In this document: positions 35,365 to 44,202 of the stretch, in pieces | Layout of the letters: each line of letters begins with the position of its first letter | How positions within the stretch are numbered: the stretch's first letter is position 1 | Translations under genes and position numbers: made by a program | Origin: Paenibacillus alvei DSM 29 | GTDB taxonomy: Bacteria > Bacillota > Bacilli > Paenibacillales > Paenibacillaceae | Reading direction: 5' to 3' | DNA: 64,000 nt | NCBI RefSeq assembly: GCF_000293805.1 | Contig: NZ_AMBZ01000001.1 | Location: 1,082,001-1,146,000 of the forward strand | The notes under the pieces: model-generated | Seen by the model: only the letters and a program-made list of their open reading frames with translations | Told to the model about the DNA's origin: nothing | Databases searched by the model: none

Positions 35365-36228
35365 TTACTTCATTGCGGAAATCGGGATGAATTTCAGCTT
35401 TTTCAGCGAACCTTGTTGGAATTTCGCACTTTGAATATACTCGATGAATGCTTTTGTAGCACCTGTAGGCTGACCTTTTGTCATATAGTAACCGTAAGCC
35501 CATACTGGATACTTGCCTTTGATGACATTGTCAGTAGTAGCTTCTACGCCGTTGAATTTCACAGCTTTTACATCGCTGTTCACATATACAAGGTCAATGT
35601 AGCCAATTGCGTTCGGAGTTGTTGCAACTGCTGTTTTCATGTCGCCGCTAGAACCAACTTCTTTGTAGTTGTCCTTTTTCTTCGTGATGTCGCCGCCATC
35701 CAATGCTTTCAATTGATAGTTAACGCGCGTGCCAGAACCGAAGGAACGAGTGATGACAACGATGTCTGCATTGTCGCCGCCAACCTCTTTCCAGTTCGTG
35801 ATTTTACCGGAGTAGATCCCTTTCAACTGTTCCGTTGTCAGGTTATCCACCTTCACATTTTTGTTTACGATGGTTGCAAAAGGAATTACCGCTACTTTGT
35901 GAGCAACTTGACCTTCGAATGCTTTGAAGCCTGGAACGTCTACGCTTGCATCCCAATCGCACGCGCCGATTTCAGCGATGCCTTTCTTAACAGCTTGCGG
36001 TCCAGTGATGGAGCCTTTACCGGAAGCTGCAACTTTCACTTTTGGATGCAGCTTTTGGAATTCCTTCGCTGCTTGCAGTGTCATTGGCAGCAAGGCTGTA
36101 GATCCATTAATGGTTACTTTGCCTTTCAAGTCCTCCTTAGCAAGAGCGGTAGATGCTCCGCCGAAAGCGGATGATACGAGGAATAAAGAGGCTAAAATAG
36201 CCAAAGATGCAATTTTCAATTTTTTCAT
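35365..36228 (-). CDS. pstS: Phosphate-binding protein PstS, no lipobox
   Basis: 287 residues. The mature part starts near GKVTINGSTALLPMTL, and the phosphate-site elements TINGSTAL, GKGSITG and RSFGSGTR are clear. The signal region (MKKLKIASLAILASLFLVSS, then AFGGASTALAKE) contains no cysteine, unlike most Gram-positive PstS lipoproteins, so the protein should be cleaved by signal peptidase I and released or retained by other means. It is second in the pst operon, after the propeller protein. Confidence 0.93.
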   Translation of the reverse strand: MKKLKIASLAILASLFLVSSAFGGASTALAKEDLKGKVTINGSTALLPMTLQAAKEFQKLHPKVKVAASGKGSITGPQAVKKGIAEIGACDWDASVDVPGFKAFEGQVAHKVAVIPFATIVNKNVKVDNLTTEQLKGIYSGKITNWKEVGGDNADIVVITRSFGSGTRVNYQLKALDGGDITKKKDNYKEVGSSGDMKTAVATTPNAIGYIDLVYVNSDVKAVKFNGVEATTDNVIKGKYPVWAYGYYMTKGQPTGATKAFIEYIQSAKFQQGSLKKLKFIPISAMK

Positions 36229-36252
36229 TGTGATGTTCTCCCTTCGTAATGG

Positions 36253-37698
36253 TTATTTCGTTAATGCAACTGCTTGATTATTTGCAACCCATTTCACTTG
36301 ACCATTTTCAATCACGGCAATTTGAGAAGCGTCCGCGGATGGAAACAGTTCCGTAATTGTGCCTTCTGTTGTGTACAGCTTCGACTTGGCGCCGTCTGCT
36401 TTCACCGCATAGATGCTTGACTTTCCGTCCTTTTCCGTCACTGCGATGATCAATTGACCTTTAGCGGAAGTAACCGCCAAGGACACGTCTACATCAACTG
36501 CGAAATCAGACACTTTCTTTTCCTTAGCCTGAATAACCTTCAAAACATTGTTCTCAACCGCTCCATCCGTATCGCCACTTACGTATACAACTCGTCCATC
36601 TGCCAACAGGTTCGGATACAGCTTGTTGTCTGGCGTCGTTGTCAACTGAACTGCCTTCGCATCCTTTGCAGTCAAATCCAGCGTAAACAATTGGGAGCCT
36701 GCTCCAGAGAAGTCGATGGACAAGGAATCTTCTGTGCTATCCTTGTCATTTTTCGCCACCCCCGTAATGTTCACCGCATAGAGAAGCGTCTTATCGTCTG
36801 CAGACAAGCGGATATCCGACTTATTCTCAACTTTGTCAGCCAATACAGTCGTAATTTTGCCGCTGTCTATGCTCACGCAAGAAATTTTCTCCTGCTTGTC
36901 CCCCTGTACAAAGTACACTTTTTTGCCGTCTGCCGACCATGTCAGATCTGTTTTCACGGAAGTATCTTTTCCAATCGCTTGCGCCGTTCCGAGACTCATA
37001 TTCATCAAAAACAATTGGCTTGACTCATCTGTGAATACCCCCCACTTTAAATCAGGGGAAACTGCTGTGTTCGCTGCGTTTTCATTGAAAGTCAATGCAT
37101 CATATACCCGGTATGTAGGATTCCATTTATACAATTGAACCGATCCATCGAATTCGCGAGCCGCTATCACTTCACCGTTGCTGTTTACACGTGGTGAGCT
37201 GAAGTCGCCTTCGAGGGGCTTCACCCTGATCAGATTCAGCTTGCTTCCAGACCCCGTTACGTCTCCACCGAATGCTTCCACAAGCACGTTAAGCTCAGCG
37301 TAGATCACACCTTTTTGCTCTTGCGGCGCAACTGTGAAGCTCTTCGCTGCGCTGTCTTCTTGATAAGCATTCGAGTTTACTTGGATCGTAATCGTTTTTG
37401 CTGGATTTCCTCCAACCAGCGTAATCACGCTTTTGCTCTCAGCTTGGATGTGCGCACCAAATATATTGGCAATGTCGCGAACGGAGTACAATACCTTCCC
37501 TTTTACATTCAGCGTGCGGATATTACTGCTAGCACCGTCAACCCCGATAGATTGACTGGATGCTTTCGCTGCTTCCTTCGTCACTGCTGCGATGCTTACT
37601 TGCCCTTTGTTTACTTCCGCTGCACTGACAGCACCTGTAGATATGATCGTGGATAGTGCTAGCGACGTTGCGATGACCGTTAACATGTTACGATTCAT
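36253..37698 (-). CDS. Secreted stalk-domain plus TolB-like beta-propeller protein
   Basis: 481 residues. A signal peptide ends near VSAAEV, a CuAO_N/stalk-like domain spans about residues 55-165 (LYSVRDIANIFGAHIQAESK), and a beta-propeller of WD40/TolB-like blades fills the rest (LTWSADGKKVYFVQGD, IRLSADDKTLLYAVN, KLYPNLLADGRVVYVSGD). The start has a run of 20 hydrophobic residues after MNRN. Only 24 bases separate it from pstS on the same strand, so it is probably the first gene of the pst operon. I know of no assigned role for it in phosphate uptake. Confidence 0.82.
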   Translation of the reverse strand: MNRNMLTVIATSLALSTIISTGAVSAAEVNKGQVSIAAVTKEAAKASSQSIGVDGASSNIRTLNVKGKVLYSVRDIANIFGAHIQAESKSVITLVGGNPAKTITIQVNSNAYQEDSAAKSFTVAPQEQKGVIYAELNVLVEAFGGDVTGSGSKLNLIRVKPLEGDFSSPRVNSNGEVIAAREFDGSVQLYKWNPTYRVYDALTFNENAANTAVSPDLKWGVFTDESSQLFLMNMSLGTAQAIGKDTSVKTDLTWSADGKKVYFVQGDKQEKISCVSIDSGKITTVLADKVENKSDIRLSADDKTLLYAVNITGVAKNDKDSTEDSLSIDFSGAGSQLFTLDLTAKDAKAVQLTTTPDNKLYPNLLADGRVVYVSGDTDGAVENNVLKVIQAKEKKVSDFAVDVDVSLAVTSAKGQLIIAVTEKDGKSSIYAVKADGAKSKLYTTEGTITELFPSADASQIAVIENGQVKWVANNQAVALTK

Positions 37699-37753
37699 GT
37701 CTTCACCCTTTTCTCATGGCAATAGGTATTGCAATAGGCTTCTGGAAGTATTT

Positions 37754-38101
37754 TCACATACGAATGTTAACGGGAATCGTGCGTATTTTTTTGGATTTGT
37801 AAATTTTGCAATTTACGCAAATAAAAAAAGCAGCCTTGATCCTATCAAGGCCGCCGCGCATAAACTCATAAGGGACTTCCTTTTCTTGTACGTCGCAGCC
37901 CCTATTTTGCACCAAATGAATCACTTCGTCCACCTGAGACGACCGCTTGCCTTCCAAATCAATCAGCGGGAAAATTCTCACTTCCTCCTTCGCCACTCGT
38001 AAAAGCTCCTCTATCGTTCGACGATGAAATTCCGTATCCAACCGGTCTGCATACATGAAGAGAAAGTGCGCAGACAAAATGATATCAAATTCCCCGCTCG
38101 T
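37754..38101 (-). pseudogene. SAM-dependent methyltransferase C-terminal remnant
   Basis: Directly after the HXXEE stop codon, in the same frame, the sequence reads TSGEFDIILSAHFLFMYADR, then EVRIFPLIDLEGK, DEVIHLVQNRG and VPYEFMRGG, which resembles the C-terminal half of a class I methyltransferase common in Bacillales. There is no start codon or N-terminal SAM-binding half, so it is a deletion remnant. Its last residues are read through the terminator at 37823 and are not genuine coding sequence. Confidence 0.7.
37823..37855 (-). terminator. Terminator of the HXXEE/methyltransferase unit
   Basis: GCGGCCTTGA pairs with TCAAGGCTGC (one G-T pair) around 5 bases, with seven T following on the minus strand. 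Confidence 0.88.
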
Positions 38102-38731
38102 TTACATATGTTTGGCATAAGGCCCTAATTGCTTCACCGTAAAGCAGTATGGAGAATTTGGATTTTTGAGCCACATATTCCCCTTCACGATAAGCACATA
38201 TACGGCTGCCGCAAAGTAAATCGTCCCGAGTATCCAATCCGTTGTATGAACAAGGCCATTCGATACGATATGAAAAACATACCAACCGCCAACCGGAATA
38301 TGCAACACCAATACGGAGAAAAGTCCTGGATTATACAGCGTTTTTGCCTTGATATTTGCGAAAATGCCATGCCAAATGAATTGGAAAAATCCCATCAGCA
38401 TAGGAGCGAGGCCAAGCCATATCACGTCAGGGAAGAGGAGAGGAAATAAATAGAACCCATAAGCGATAATCAGATTAATAATCATTGCGGATTGGGGATT
38501 GAGCGGAAATTGCCGCGGACTTTTGCTCTTAAAGAGAACAGCATTAAATAGACCGCTGAAGTAGCCCGGCCATCGATATTCTTCAACTTGATGGACAAGT
38601 ATGGCCACGAAGCTCAACCAGAGCATCACCTTGATGTCGGGAATTTCCGTTCCCCTAAGAAACAAGTACACACAGACCAATGCAGCGACAACCAACCCAA
38701 GATCCTGCCAATACTTTCTGAGAAAATTCAT
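38102..38731 (-). CDS. HXXEE domain membrane protein
   Basis: 209 residues with six or seven hydrophobic segments. The family signature HxxEE is present as H47-QVEE in ILVHQVEEYRWPGYF, with NAVLFKSK after it and GFFQFIWHG later. The function of HXXEE proteins is unknown. CAGGAGG lies before ATG 38731. It lies about 120 bases downstream of a TetR gene on the same strand, which is likely its regulator. Confidence 0.88.
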   Translation of the reverse strand: MNFLRKYWQDLGLVVAALVCVYLFLRGTEIPDIKVMLWLSFVAILVHQVEEYRWPGYFSGLFNAVLFKSKSPRQFPLNPQSAMIINLIIAYGFYLFPLLFPDVIWLGLAPMLMGFFQFIWHGIFANIKAKTLYNPGLFSVLVLHIPVGGWYVFHIVSNGLVHTTDWILGTIYFAAAVYVLIVKGNMWLKNPNSPYCFTVKQLGPYAKHM

Positions 38732-38849
38732 AACTCTTTCCTCCTGTTCGCAGTGGCAGCGCCACTGCATGCGTAATGGTCTTCATTTTACATACAAGAA
38801 TGCTTGGCTTCATGTAACCGGTAATCCATCAATTCGAACAATCCTCGAC

Positions 38850-39446
38850 TCAGCGGTTAGCCGTATTAAAATAACGCTCAAACAACAAATCAATATGGGC
38901 TTCCACAGATGCAACCGCAACTCCCGTTCCTGATTCCAGCAGCGGCTTCATCATGACAGGGAGAAATACAGCGCCGAACAGTTGCATCATCATCATGGTC
39001 AGTGTTTCGGAATTTCCCTCTTGCGTAATCTCTTGAAGGGTATGTTTGACTTTAACGAATCCAACAGCTTGCAGAAATTCACCATACTCCTGCTGGGAGG
39101 CGAACATCGCAGCGCCAGCGGTCATCGTACGCGTGATAATCTCTGGATATTGCTGAATGACCTGTACATATTGGATTAAAAACGTTCGCAGCCGGGCAAG
39201 AGGTGATATGCTTCGCTCATCAAGGACGTCGAAGGCGCTGCGAAAGCCAGATAATAGCTCCTTAATCGCCTCGTTGATGAGCATGTCCTTCGATCCGAAA
39301 TAATAATTGATTAAGGCGATATTGGCGTTAGAGCGGGCTGCAATTTTCCGGATCGTAATATGCTCGAATCCCTCCTGCTTCAGGATGTCGAGAGCCGCGC
39401 TCAAAATTTTGCCCTTCGTGTCCAGCGATATATCAGTTTGCTTCAT
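38850..39446 (-). CDS. TetR/AcrR-family transcriptional regulator
   Basis: 198 residues. The N-terminal helix-turn-helix is typical (KILSAALDILKQEGFEHITI, RKIAARSNANIALINYYFGS, KDMLINEAIKEL), and the C-terminal ligand domain is unassigned. A double palindrome that fits a TetR operator lies 20 bases upstream of the start, suggesting autoregulation together with the HXXEE gene. Confidence 0.93.
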   Translation of the reverse strand: MKQTDISLDTKGKILSAALDILKQEGFEHITIRKIAARSNANIALINYYFGSKDMLINEAIKELLSGFRSAFDVLDERSISPLARLRTFLIQYVQVIQQYPEIITRTMTAGAAMFASQQEYGEFLQAVGFVKVKHTLQEITQEGNSETLTMMMMQLFGAVFLPVMMKPLLESGTGVAVASVEAHIDLLFERYFNTANR

Positions 39447-39465
39447 CTAATCCCCCTCACTATTA

Positions 39466-39493
39466 TTAAACATCGTTTAAAACATTGTTTAAC
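39466..39493 (-). promoter_or_regulatory. Tandem palindromic operator of the TetR gene
   Basis: TTAAACATCGTTTAA (arms TTAAAC/GTTTAA) is followed immediately by AAACATTGTTT with the same half-sites, spaced about 12-13 bases. Such overlapping dyads are usual for autoregulated TetR repressors. Confidence 0.7.
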
Positions 39494-39616
39494 TAAATAA
39501 TACCATCCCTGTTTCATTCAATCAACACCACCTCAGCCAAAATTTCCACAAAATAAAAGACTCTAATCTCCCTATGTGGCACAACGGAAAAAACAGAACA
39601 GTCACAACAAATATTG

Positions 39617-39676
39617 ACTTATATATGCGCATTTTACTTATATACACTTGAAATATTACTTATATATACTTATGAT
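39617..39676 (+). promoter_or_regulatory. Array of ACTTATATA repeats upstream of the DeoR gene
   Basis: ACTTATATA occurs at 39617, 39636 and 39658, and ACTTATGAT at 39668. The starts are 19, 22 and 10 bases apart, close to multiples of a helical turn. A possible -35 TTGACT overlaps the first copy. It may be the operator array of the adjacent DeoR regulator. Confidence 0.5.
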
Positions 39677-39700
39677 TAACGTCATGAGGTGATAGCAAAA

Positions 39701-40458
39701 ATGTACCAAGAAGAGCGCTTGCTGCGCATCTTGACGCATCTTGAGCAGCATGACACGATGACGGTCGGAGAAATATGTGCCATGTTCGGTGTATCTCGAG
39801 ATACGGCGCGGCGCGACATCGTGAAGCTGACAGAGAGCGGTGCCGTTTCACGTACCCATGGAGGGATCACGCTTCCGCGGCTGGAGCAGAAGATCGAAGC
39901 ATATGCGACAAGGCTGAACAATGAAACTGACGGCAAGGGACGAATTGGGCGACAAGCAGCGAAGCTTGTCCATGATCACGATATGGTTTTTTGGATGTAT
40001 CGACTACCGTGCACAGCATGATTCCCTATTTGAAGGCTGCGCGTGCAACAGCCGTTACCCATTCCATTGATAACGCCATCTTGCTGGCCAATCATGCAGC
40101 CGTTCAGACGCATCTGCTAGGAGGGATTGTCCAACCTAAGACAAGGCATCTCTCTGGATATTCGACGATAGACAAGCTGCGCGATTTTCAATTCGATAAA
40201 GCCTTTTTAGGTGCAGCGGGAATCTCGGAAGCAGGCATTTATTATCACTATGAAGAAGACATATATATGAAAAAAGAAGTCGCTAGCCGCTCTAGACAGA
40301 CTATCGTCCTTGCCGACCATACGAAGCTTGGACACACGCATTATTATCGAGGCTTGTCTTTAACAGACATCGATATGCTCATTACGAACCAACCGCTCTC
40401 ACCTGAATTAGACCATGCAATGAAGGCCAATCATGTGCAAGTGCTCATAATCTCTTAA
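39701..40458 (+). pseudogene. DeoR-family transcriptional regulator, frameshifted
   Basis: An N-terminal winged helix (RILTHLEQHDTMTVGEICAM, GVSRDTARRDIVKLTESGAV, RTHGG) and a DeoR C-terminal sugar-phosphate sensing domain (LLGGIVQPKTRHLSG, FDKAFLGAAGISE, DHTKLG) are both complete. The frame breaks at about 39986, where a run of six T should be seven: one more T changes MVFWMYR into MVFLDVSTTVH and restores 252 residues, the usual family length. GAGGTG lies 9 bases before ATG 39701. It probably controls the downstream HAD-Nudix gene and itself. Confidence 0.85.
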
Positions 40459-40480
40459 TCTACCAAGGAGGATGAATGCA

Positions 40481-41755
40481 ATGATCAGAGCCGTTCTGTT
40501 TGACTTTGATGGAACATTAGCCGATACGCTGCCCTTGACTCTTCACGTGTTCCAAGACATTTTTAAACGATATGACAATCGGATGGTGTCCAAGGAACAG
40601 ATTATAGCCATGTTCGGCCCAACAGAAGAGGGTATATTAACTGCGAATATGAAATATAGAGGCCTCCTGCCGACCGCTATCGAGGAATATTTTGAGCTGT
40701 ATCACAATTGGCATGCCAGCCTTGTTCATTCTTCACCCGCTATCATTCAGATGCTGCAAGCCCTGAAAGAGCAAGGCATAGCAATCGGCATTATTACAGG
40801 GAAGGGCCGCCGTGCCTATCAAATTTCTAATGAAGCGCTCGGCTTGTCTCCATATGTGGATATTGCAATAACTGGCGATGAGGTAACGAAGCCGAAGCCG
40901 GATCCTGAAGGCATTCATGCTGCACTTGCCGCACTTCATGTTCGTGCAGACGAGGCGATCTGGATCGGTGACAGCAATGCGGATATTGAGGCTGGCTTAG
41001 CTGCTAACGTGCATACAATAGGCGCCAAATGGTTTGGCACGGTTCAGTCTGCGACCTTTGAGAAGGCACCTCATGATATTTTCTCACAGCCATCCGAGCT
41101 TACGGAACTTGTGCAGCAATCGCTAGCGCATCCAGCCATTGAATGGCGCCAGCTCCACTGGGCCAAGCGGATTCAAGCACTTGCCCAAATCGGATTGACC
41201 TATTCAGACAATCCCTACGACCGCGAGCGTTATGAGGAACTGCGCGATATTAGTGTGGATATGATGACATCCTGCTCAGATGTTGATAAGGAGCAGGTTC
41301 GCGTATCTTTTGCCAGCGATACTGGTTATGCTACGCCGAAGGTTGATGTGAGAGGCGTCGTCTTCCGCGACGGAAAGCTCCTTCTCGTGAAGGAGAAAGC
41401 AGACGGAGCATGGTCACTGCCAGGCGGCTGGGCGGATATCGGTTTTTCTTCATCTGAAGTTGTTGTGAAGGAGATTCAAGAGGAGTCCGGGTTCCAAGCG
41501 CGGGCCATTCGGTTGCTTGCCGTGCTTGACAAGCGCTTCCACCAGCATCCGCCGGAACCGAACCATGTTTATAAATTGTTCATCCTGTGCGACATTATCG
41601 GAGGAGAAGCAATGAGCGGCACAGAAACAAGCGGGGTGGGATTTTTCGCCGAGAACGAGCTCCCGCCATTGTCAGCAGAACGCAACACGGAAGCGCAGCT
41701 TCGCTTACTATTCCAGATACACGGCCAGCCTGATCACGCTGTTATTCTGGATTAA
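40481..41755 (+). CDS. HAD hydrolase - Nudix hydrolase fusion
   Basis: 424 residues. Residues 1-215 are a HAD phosphatase of the PGP/beta-PGM type: D8 and D10 in FDFDGTLADT, ITGKGR, KPKPDPEG and WIGDSNADIEAG. From about 222 a Nudix N-terminal domain begins (HWAKRIQALAQIGLTYSDN, then YEELRDISVDMM), followed by a Nudix fold with the box split as GWADIG and KEIQEESGF. ATG 40481 has GGAGG 9 bases upstream. Both halves usually occur as separate proteins. They would hydrolyse a phosphate ester and a nucleoside diphosphate derivative such as ADP-ribose. It follows the DeoR gene by 22 bases. Confidence 0.88.
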   Translation: MIRAVLFDFDGTLADTLPLTLHVFQDIFKRYDNRMVSKEQIIAMFGPTEEGILTANMKYRGLLPTAIEEYFELYHNWHASLVHSSPAIIQMLQALKEQGIAIGIITGKGRRAYQISNEALGLSPYVDIAITGDEVTKPKPDPEGIHAALAALHVRADEAIWIGDSNADIEAGLAANVHTIGAKWFGTVQSATFEKAPHDIFSQPSELTELVQQSLAHPAIEWRQLHWAKRIQALAQIGLTYSDNPYDRERYEELRDISVDMMTSCSDVDKEQVRVSFASDTGYATPKVDVRGVVFRDGKLLLVKEKADGAWSLPGGWADIGFSSSEVVVKEIQEESGFQARAIRLLAVLDKRFHQHPPEPNHVYKLFILCDIIGGEAMSGTETSGVGFFAENELPPLSAERNTEAQLRLLFQIHGQPDHAVILD

Positions 41756-41844
41756 TAAGCTAAACCACTTCTGTTTCTGTACCTGAGACGCTTCCTATGC
41801 TATTCTATAATCTCATCAACATAGAATGGAACGGAGTGGCGAAG

Positions 41845-42423
41845 TTGGCTCAGTTATATTTTCGATACGGCGCAATGAACAGTGGGAAATCTATTGAAAT
41901 ATTGAAGGTCGCCCATAATTATGAGGAACAGAATAAATCGGTGCTGATTTTCACCCCTGCTGTAGATGATCGAGACGAGAGCGGGTATATATCTTCTCGA
42001 ATCGGTTTGCGCCGCAAGGCAATTTCGATCTACGAAGACACCAATTTATTCGAGATTGTACAGCATCATGAAGGCCCTATCTCTTGTGTGCTTATTGATG
42101 AAGTGCAATTTTTGGATCATGCTCAAATTATGCAGCTTACCCGCATTGTCGATGAGCTTGATATTCCGGTTATGGGCTTTGGATTAAAAAATGATTTCCG
42201 CAATGAACTGTTCGAGGGCAGCCGTTACATGCTGTTGTACGCAGATAAAATAGAAGAAATGAAAACGATTTGCTGGTTCTGCGAACGTAAAGCAACGATG
42301 AATTTACGTGTTGACACAAATAACAGGCCTGTCTATACAGGAGAACAGATTGTAATCGGAGGCAATGATACCTATTATCCGGTATGCCGCAAGTGCCATA
42401 AAAATCCGCCTTTGCAATCGTAA
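41845..42423 (+). CDS. tdk: Thymidine kinase
   Basis: 192-residue type II thymidine kinase for pyrimidine salvage. The P-loop is YGAMNSGKS, the Walker B-like DEVQFL follows, GFGLKNDF is the flexible-loop region, and a structural zinc site is formed by CWFCE and CRKC. TTG 41845 is chosen because GGAG lies 8 bases upstream and this gives the usual family N-terminus ([10 protein letters not shown]). The upstream ATG at 41797 has no ribosome site. It may be a separate unit or the end of the DeoR cluster. Confidence 0.92.
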   Translation: MAQLYFRYGAMNSGKSIEILKVAHNYEEQNKSVLIFTPAVDDRDESGYISSRIGLRRKAISIYEDTNLFEIVQHHEGPISCVLIDEVQFLDHAQIMQLTRIVDELDIPVMGFGLKNDFRNELFEGSRYMLLYADKIEEMKTICWFCERKATMNLRVDTNNRPVYTGEQIVIGGNDTYYPVCRKCHKNPPLQS

Positions 42424-42436
42424 TCGTAGAGCAGCC

Positions 42437-42473
42437 CCCCTGAATGACATGTTCTTCAGGGGTATTTTCTTTT
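42437..42473 (+). terminator. Terminator after tdk
   Basis: CCCCTGAA pairs with TTCAGGGG, followed by TATTTTCTTTT. Confidence 0.82.
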
Positions 42474-42632
42474 CTCATCGAACCGCCTTCGTTCAAGCCA
42501 AACATTCGGAAAATGAAACAAAAAATAGGCTACCCCGTCTCTATTGCAGACAAAGCAGCCTGTCATTCGGCTCCCTCAACGTATAGCAAAACCTGTTGAT
42601 ACTAAATTGCTAAAAGTCACAGCCCATCTCCT

Positions 42633-43871
42633 TTATTGAGTTAAATAAGCATCGCAAAGTGCAATTCCCTCCTCGATATCGAAGCTCATCCGCAGCTTTA
42701 CTTCCTCCTCGATGCCACGATCACGGCTTATATCCTCTCTAAGGTTATTTAGAATCCCGCGTATCGACTGCGCACCATTTTTGTCCCACTTCTTCATCCC
42801 ATAGATGCTCGATGACAATTGATCCAACTGACCTTTATAACGCGTCGCAGCGTCTTCTCTTATGCCATGGAGCGGGACATAAATCGAACCGATCTTGCGT
42901 GACATCTGTTCAAGCAGCAGCCCTATAGGCTGAGCAGAGCGATAGTCAGGAAGTACTGCCGGGCTGCGATACACCCCCATCCACCACTGCCAATCCACAG
43001 TTCCATTGAAGAAGGATTTCTCATCAATAATCACGAGCCCTGCTCCATGAAGCGAGCGCTGCTCTTGAAGGAGCTTCTCAGCTGCCGCCTCATGCTCACC
43101 AAGCTTCACAACAGCAACCGTCCAGACGGGATGATCCGTTATCGCTACTCCCAGCGTGCCAATTCCTCCAGTGGACAAAATCCGCCCCTTATCCCTGTTG
43201 TCTACAGCAAACACTGCCACACCAAGCTTGGCTCCTTCCGCTCCATATACCTGCACCGGATCAAATGCTGAAGACTTCACATCCGTAGATTGGGCGATCC
43301 TATGGGAGTAAGCGGCTGATTCCGCTGCTATATATATTGCATTCAAATGTGCGGACTTAATTCGCTGTATATGCTCGCGCACTTGTTCGACATTCGTCTC
43401 TTGGGGCTCAATCCAAATGCCGCGTAATTCTACCTTGCGCGACTCTGCGCTCAAGTTGTATGCCTCCTGAGCAAAGCGTTCAAGCTCCTTCAGCTTCTTG
43501 CCGCGTTCCTTCAAACTGCGCTGCTCATTCCCCCATTCCTCGGCTGCCAAGGCAGATCTCGCCATCATAAGCTTGCTATCTATGCTAGAATACGGCACAT
43601 CACGAAACTGACTTTTCACTTCCTTCAATCGTTGTTCTGCAGCCTTCAACAGCTCCTTGACCTTGTCCACTCTTTCTTGTACCTGAGCTGCATCATACGT
43701 GTTCCATTCCTCTTGTCCGACGTTTAATTTATTTACTGGCGACATGACCGTACCATTCACTGCCATGGAGTCGGCGCCATTTCCAGCCGCATATCCAAAT
43801 GAACTCAAGCCACTTGCTGCCAATATCCCCAGCAGCAAGCTCATTCCCATTTTGTTCGTAAGCGATTTCAT
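42633..43871 (-). CDS. Secreted protein, GHL10/YngK-like core, function unknown
   Basis: 412 residues. The signal peptide (MKSLTNKMGMSLLLGILAAS, cleaved near GYAAGN) is followed by a helical, probably coiled-coil region at about 60-150. A segment RGIWIEPQETNVEQVREHIQ, then RIKSAHLNAIYI, resembles the start of the GHL10 glycosidase-like fold (WIxP... LNAIY), but the catalytic acidic motifs of that family are not obvious, so it may be degenerate. It is monocistronic and divergent from pepV. Confidence 0.6.
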   Translation of the reverse strand: MKSLTNKMGMSLLLGILAASGLSSFGYAAGNGADSMAVNGTVMSPVNKLNVGQEEWNTYDAAQVQERVDKVKELLKAAEQRLKEVKSQFRDVPYSSIDSKLMMARSALAAEEWGNEQRSLKERGKKLKELERFAQEAYNLSAESRKVELRGIWIEPQETNVEQVREHIQRIKSAHLNAIYIAAESAAYSHRIAQSTDVKSSAFDPVQVYGAEGAKLGVAVFAVDNRDKGRILSTGGIGTLGVAITDHPVWTVAVVKLGEHEAAAEKLLQEQRSLHGAGLVIIDEKSFFNGTVDWQWWMGVYRSPAVLPDYRSAQPIGLLLEQMSRKIGSIYVPLHGIREDAATRYKGQLDQLSSSIYGMKKWDKNGAQSIRGILNNLREDISRDRGIEEEVKLRMSFDIEEGIALCDAYLTQ

Positions 43872-44069
43872 TTCATTGTATCCCCCTTATACATCATGTA
43901 ATGAATGGGTTGATAGATAATATGCAGCTACCGTCTCGCCAATTCATTGCTGCACAAGCTTTTTATTCGAATAGACTTTATCTGAAATAGAGTGACCGTG
44001 TTTGATAAAACATCTAATCCTAATATAAACAACAGGCACAATATCCCGGATTTCAATACTGCTTCTATG

Positions 44070-44096
44070 TTGTTACTGGTCTGCACCTGCTATAAT
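44070..44096 (+). promoter_or_regulatory. Putative promoter of pepV
   Basis: TTGTTA and a perfect TATAAT, spaced 15 bases, lie about 105 bases upstream of the gene. The rest of the 330-base gap (43872-44202) shows nothing else I can support. Confidence 0.5.
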
Positions 44097-44202
44097 TAGG
44101 CTCAGGCGGCAATCATATGTTCATGGATGAAACGTCGCTTCTAATCAACACTAATCAACCACTAACACATGTTCAATTTCAATACAAAAGGAGTGCGGCT
44201 TG

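Noticed and set aside
35332-36174. 280-codon plus-strand frame over pstS
   Set aside because: Antisense shadow of a well-defined pstS gene, cysteine- and phenylalanine-rich and without a ribosome site.
37699-37815. Pho box before the pst operon (TTTACA and TTAACA, 33 bases apart on the minus strand)
   Set aside because: PhoP boxes need direct repeats at 11-base spacing; the two intermediate positions do not match.
40021-40458. The second DeoR frame as an independent sensor-only protein
   Set aside because: It joins exactly to the upstream frame after one T is added to a T6 run and has no ribosome site of its own.
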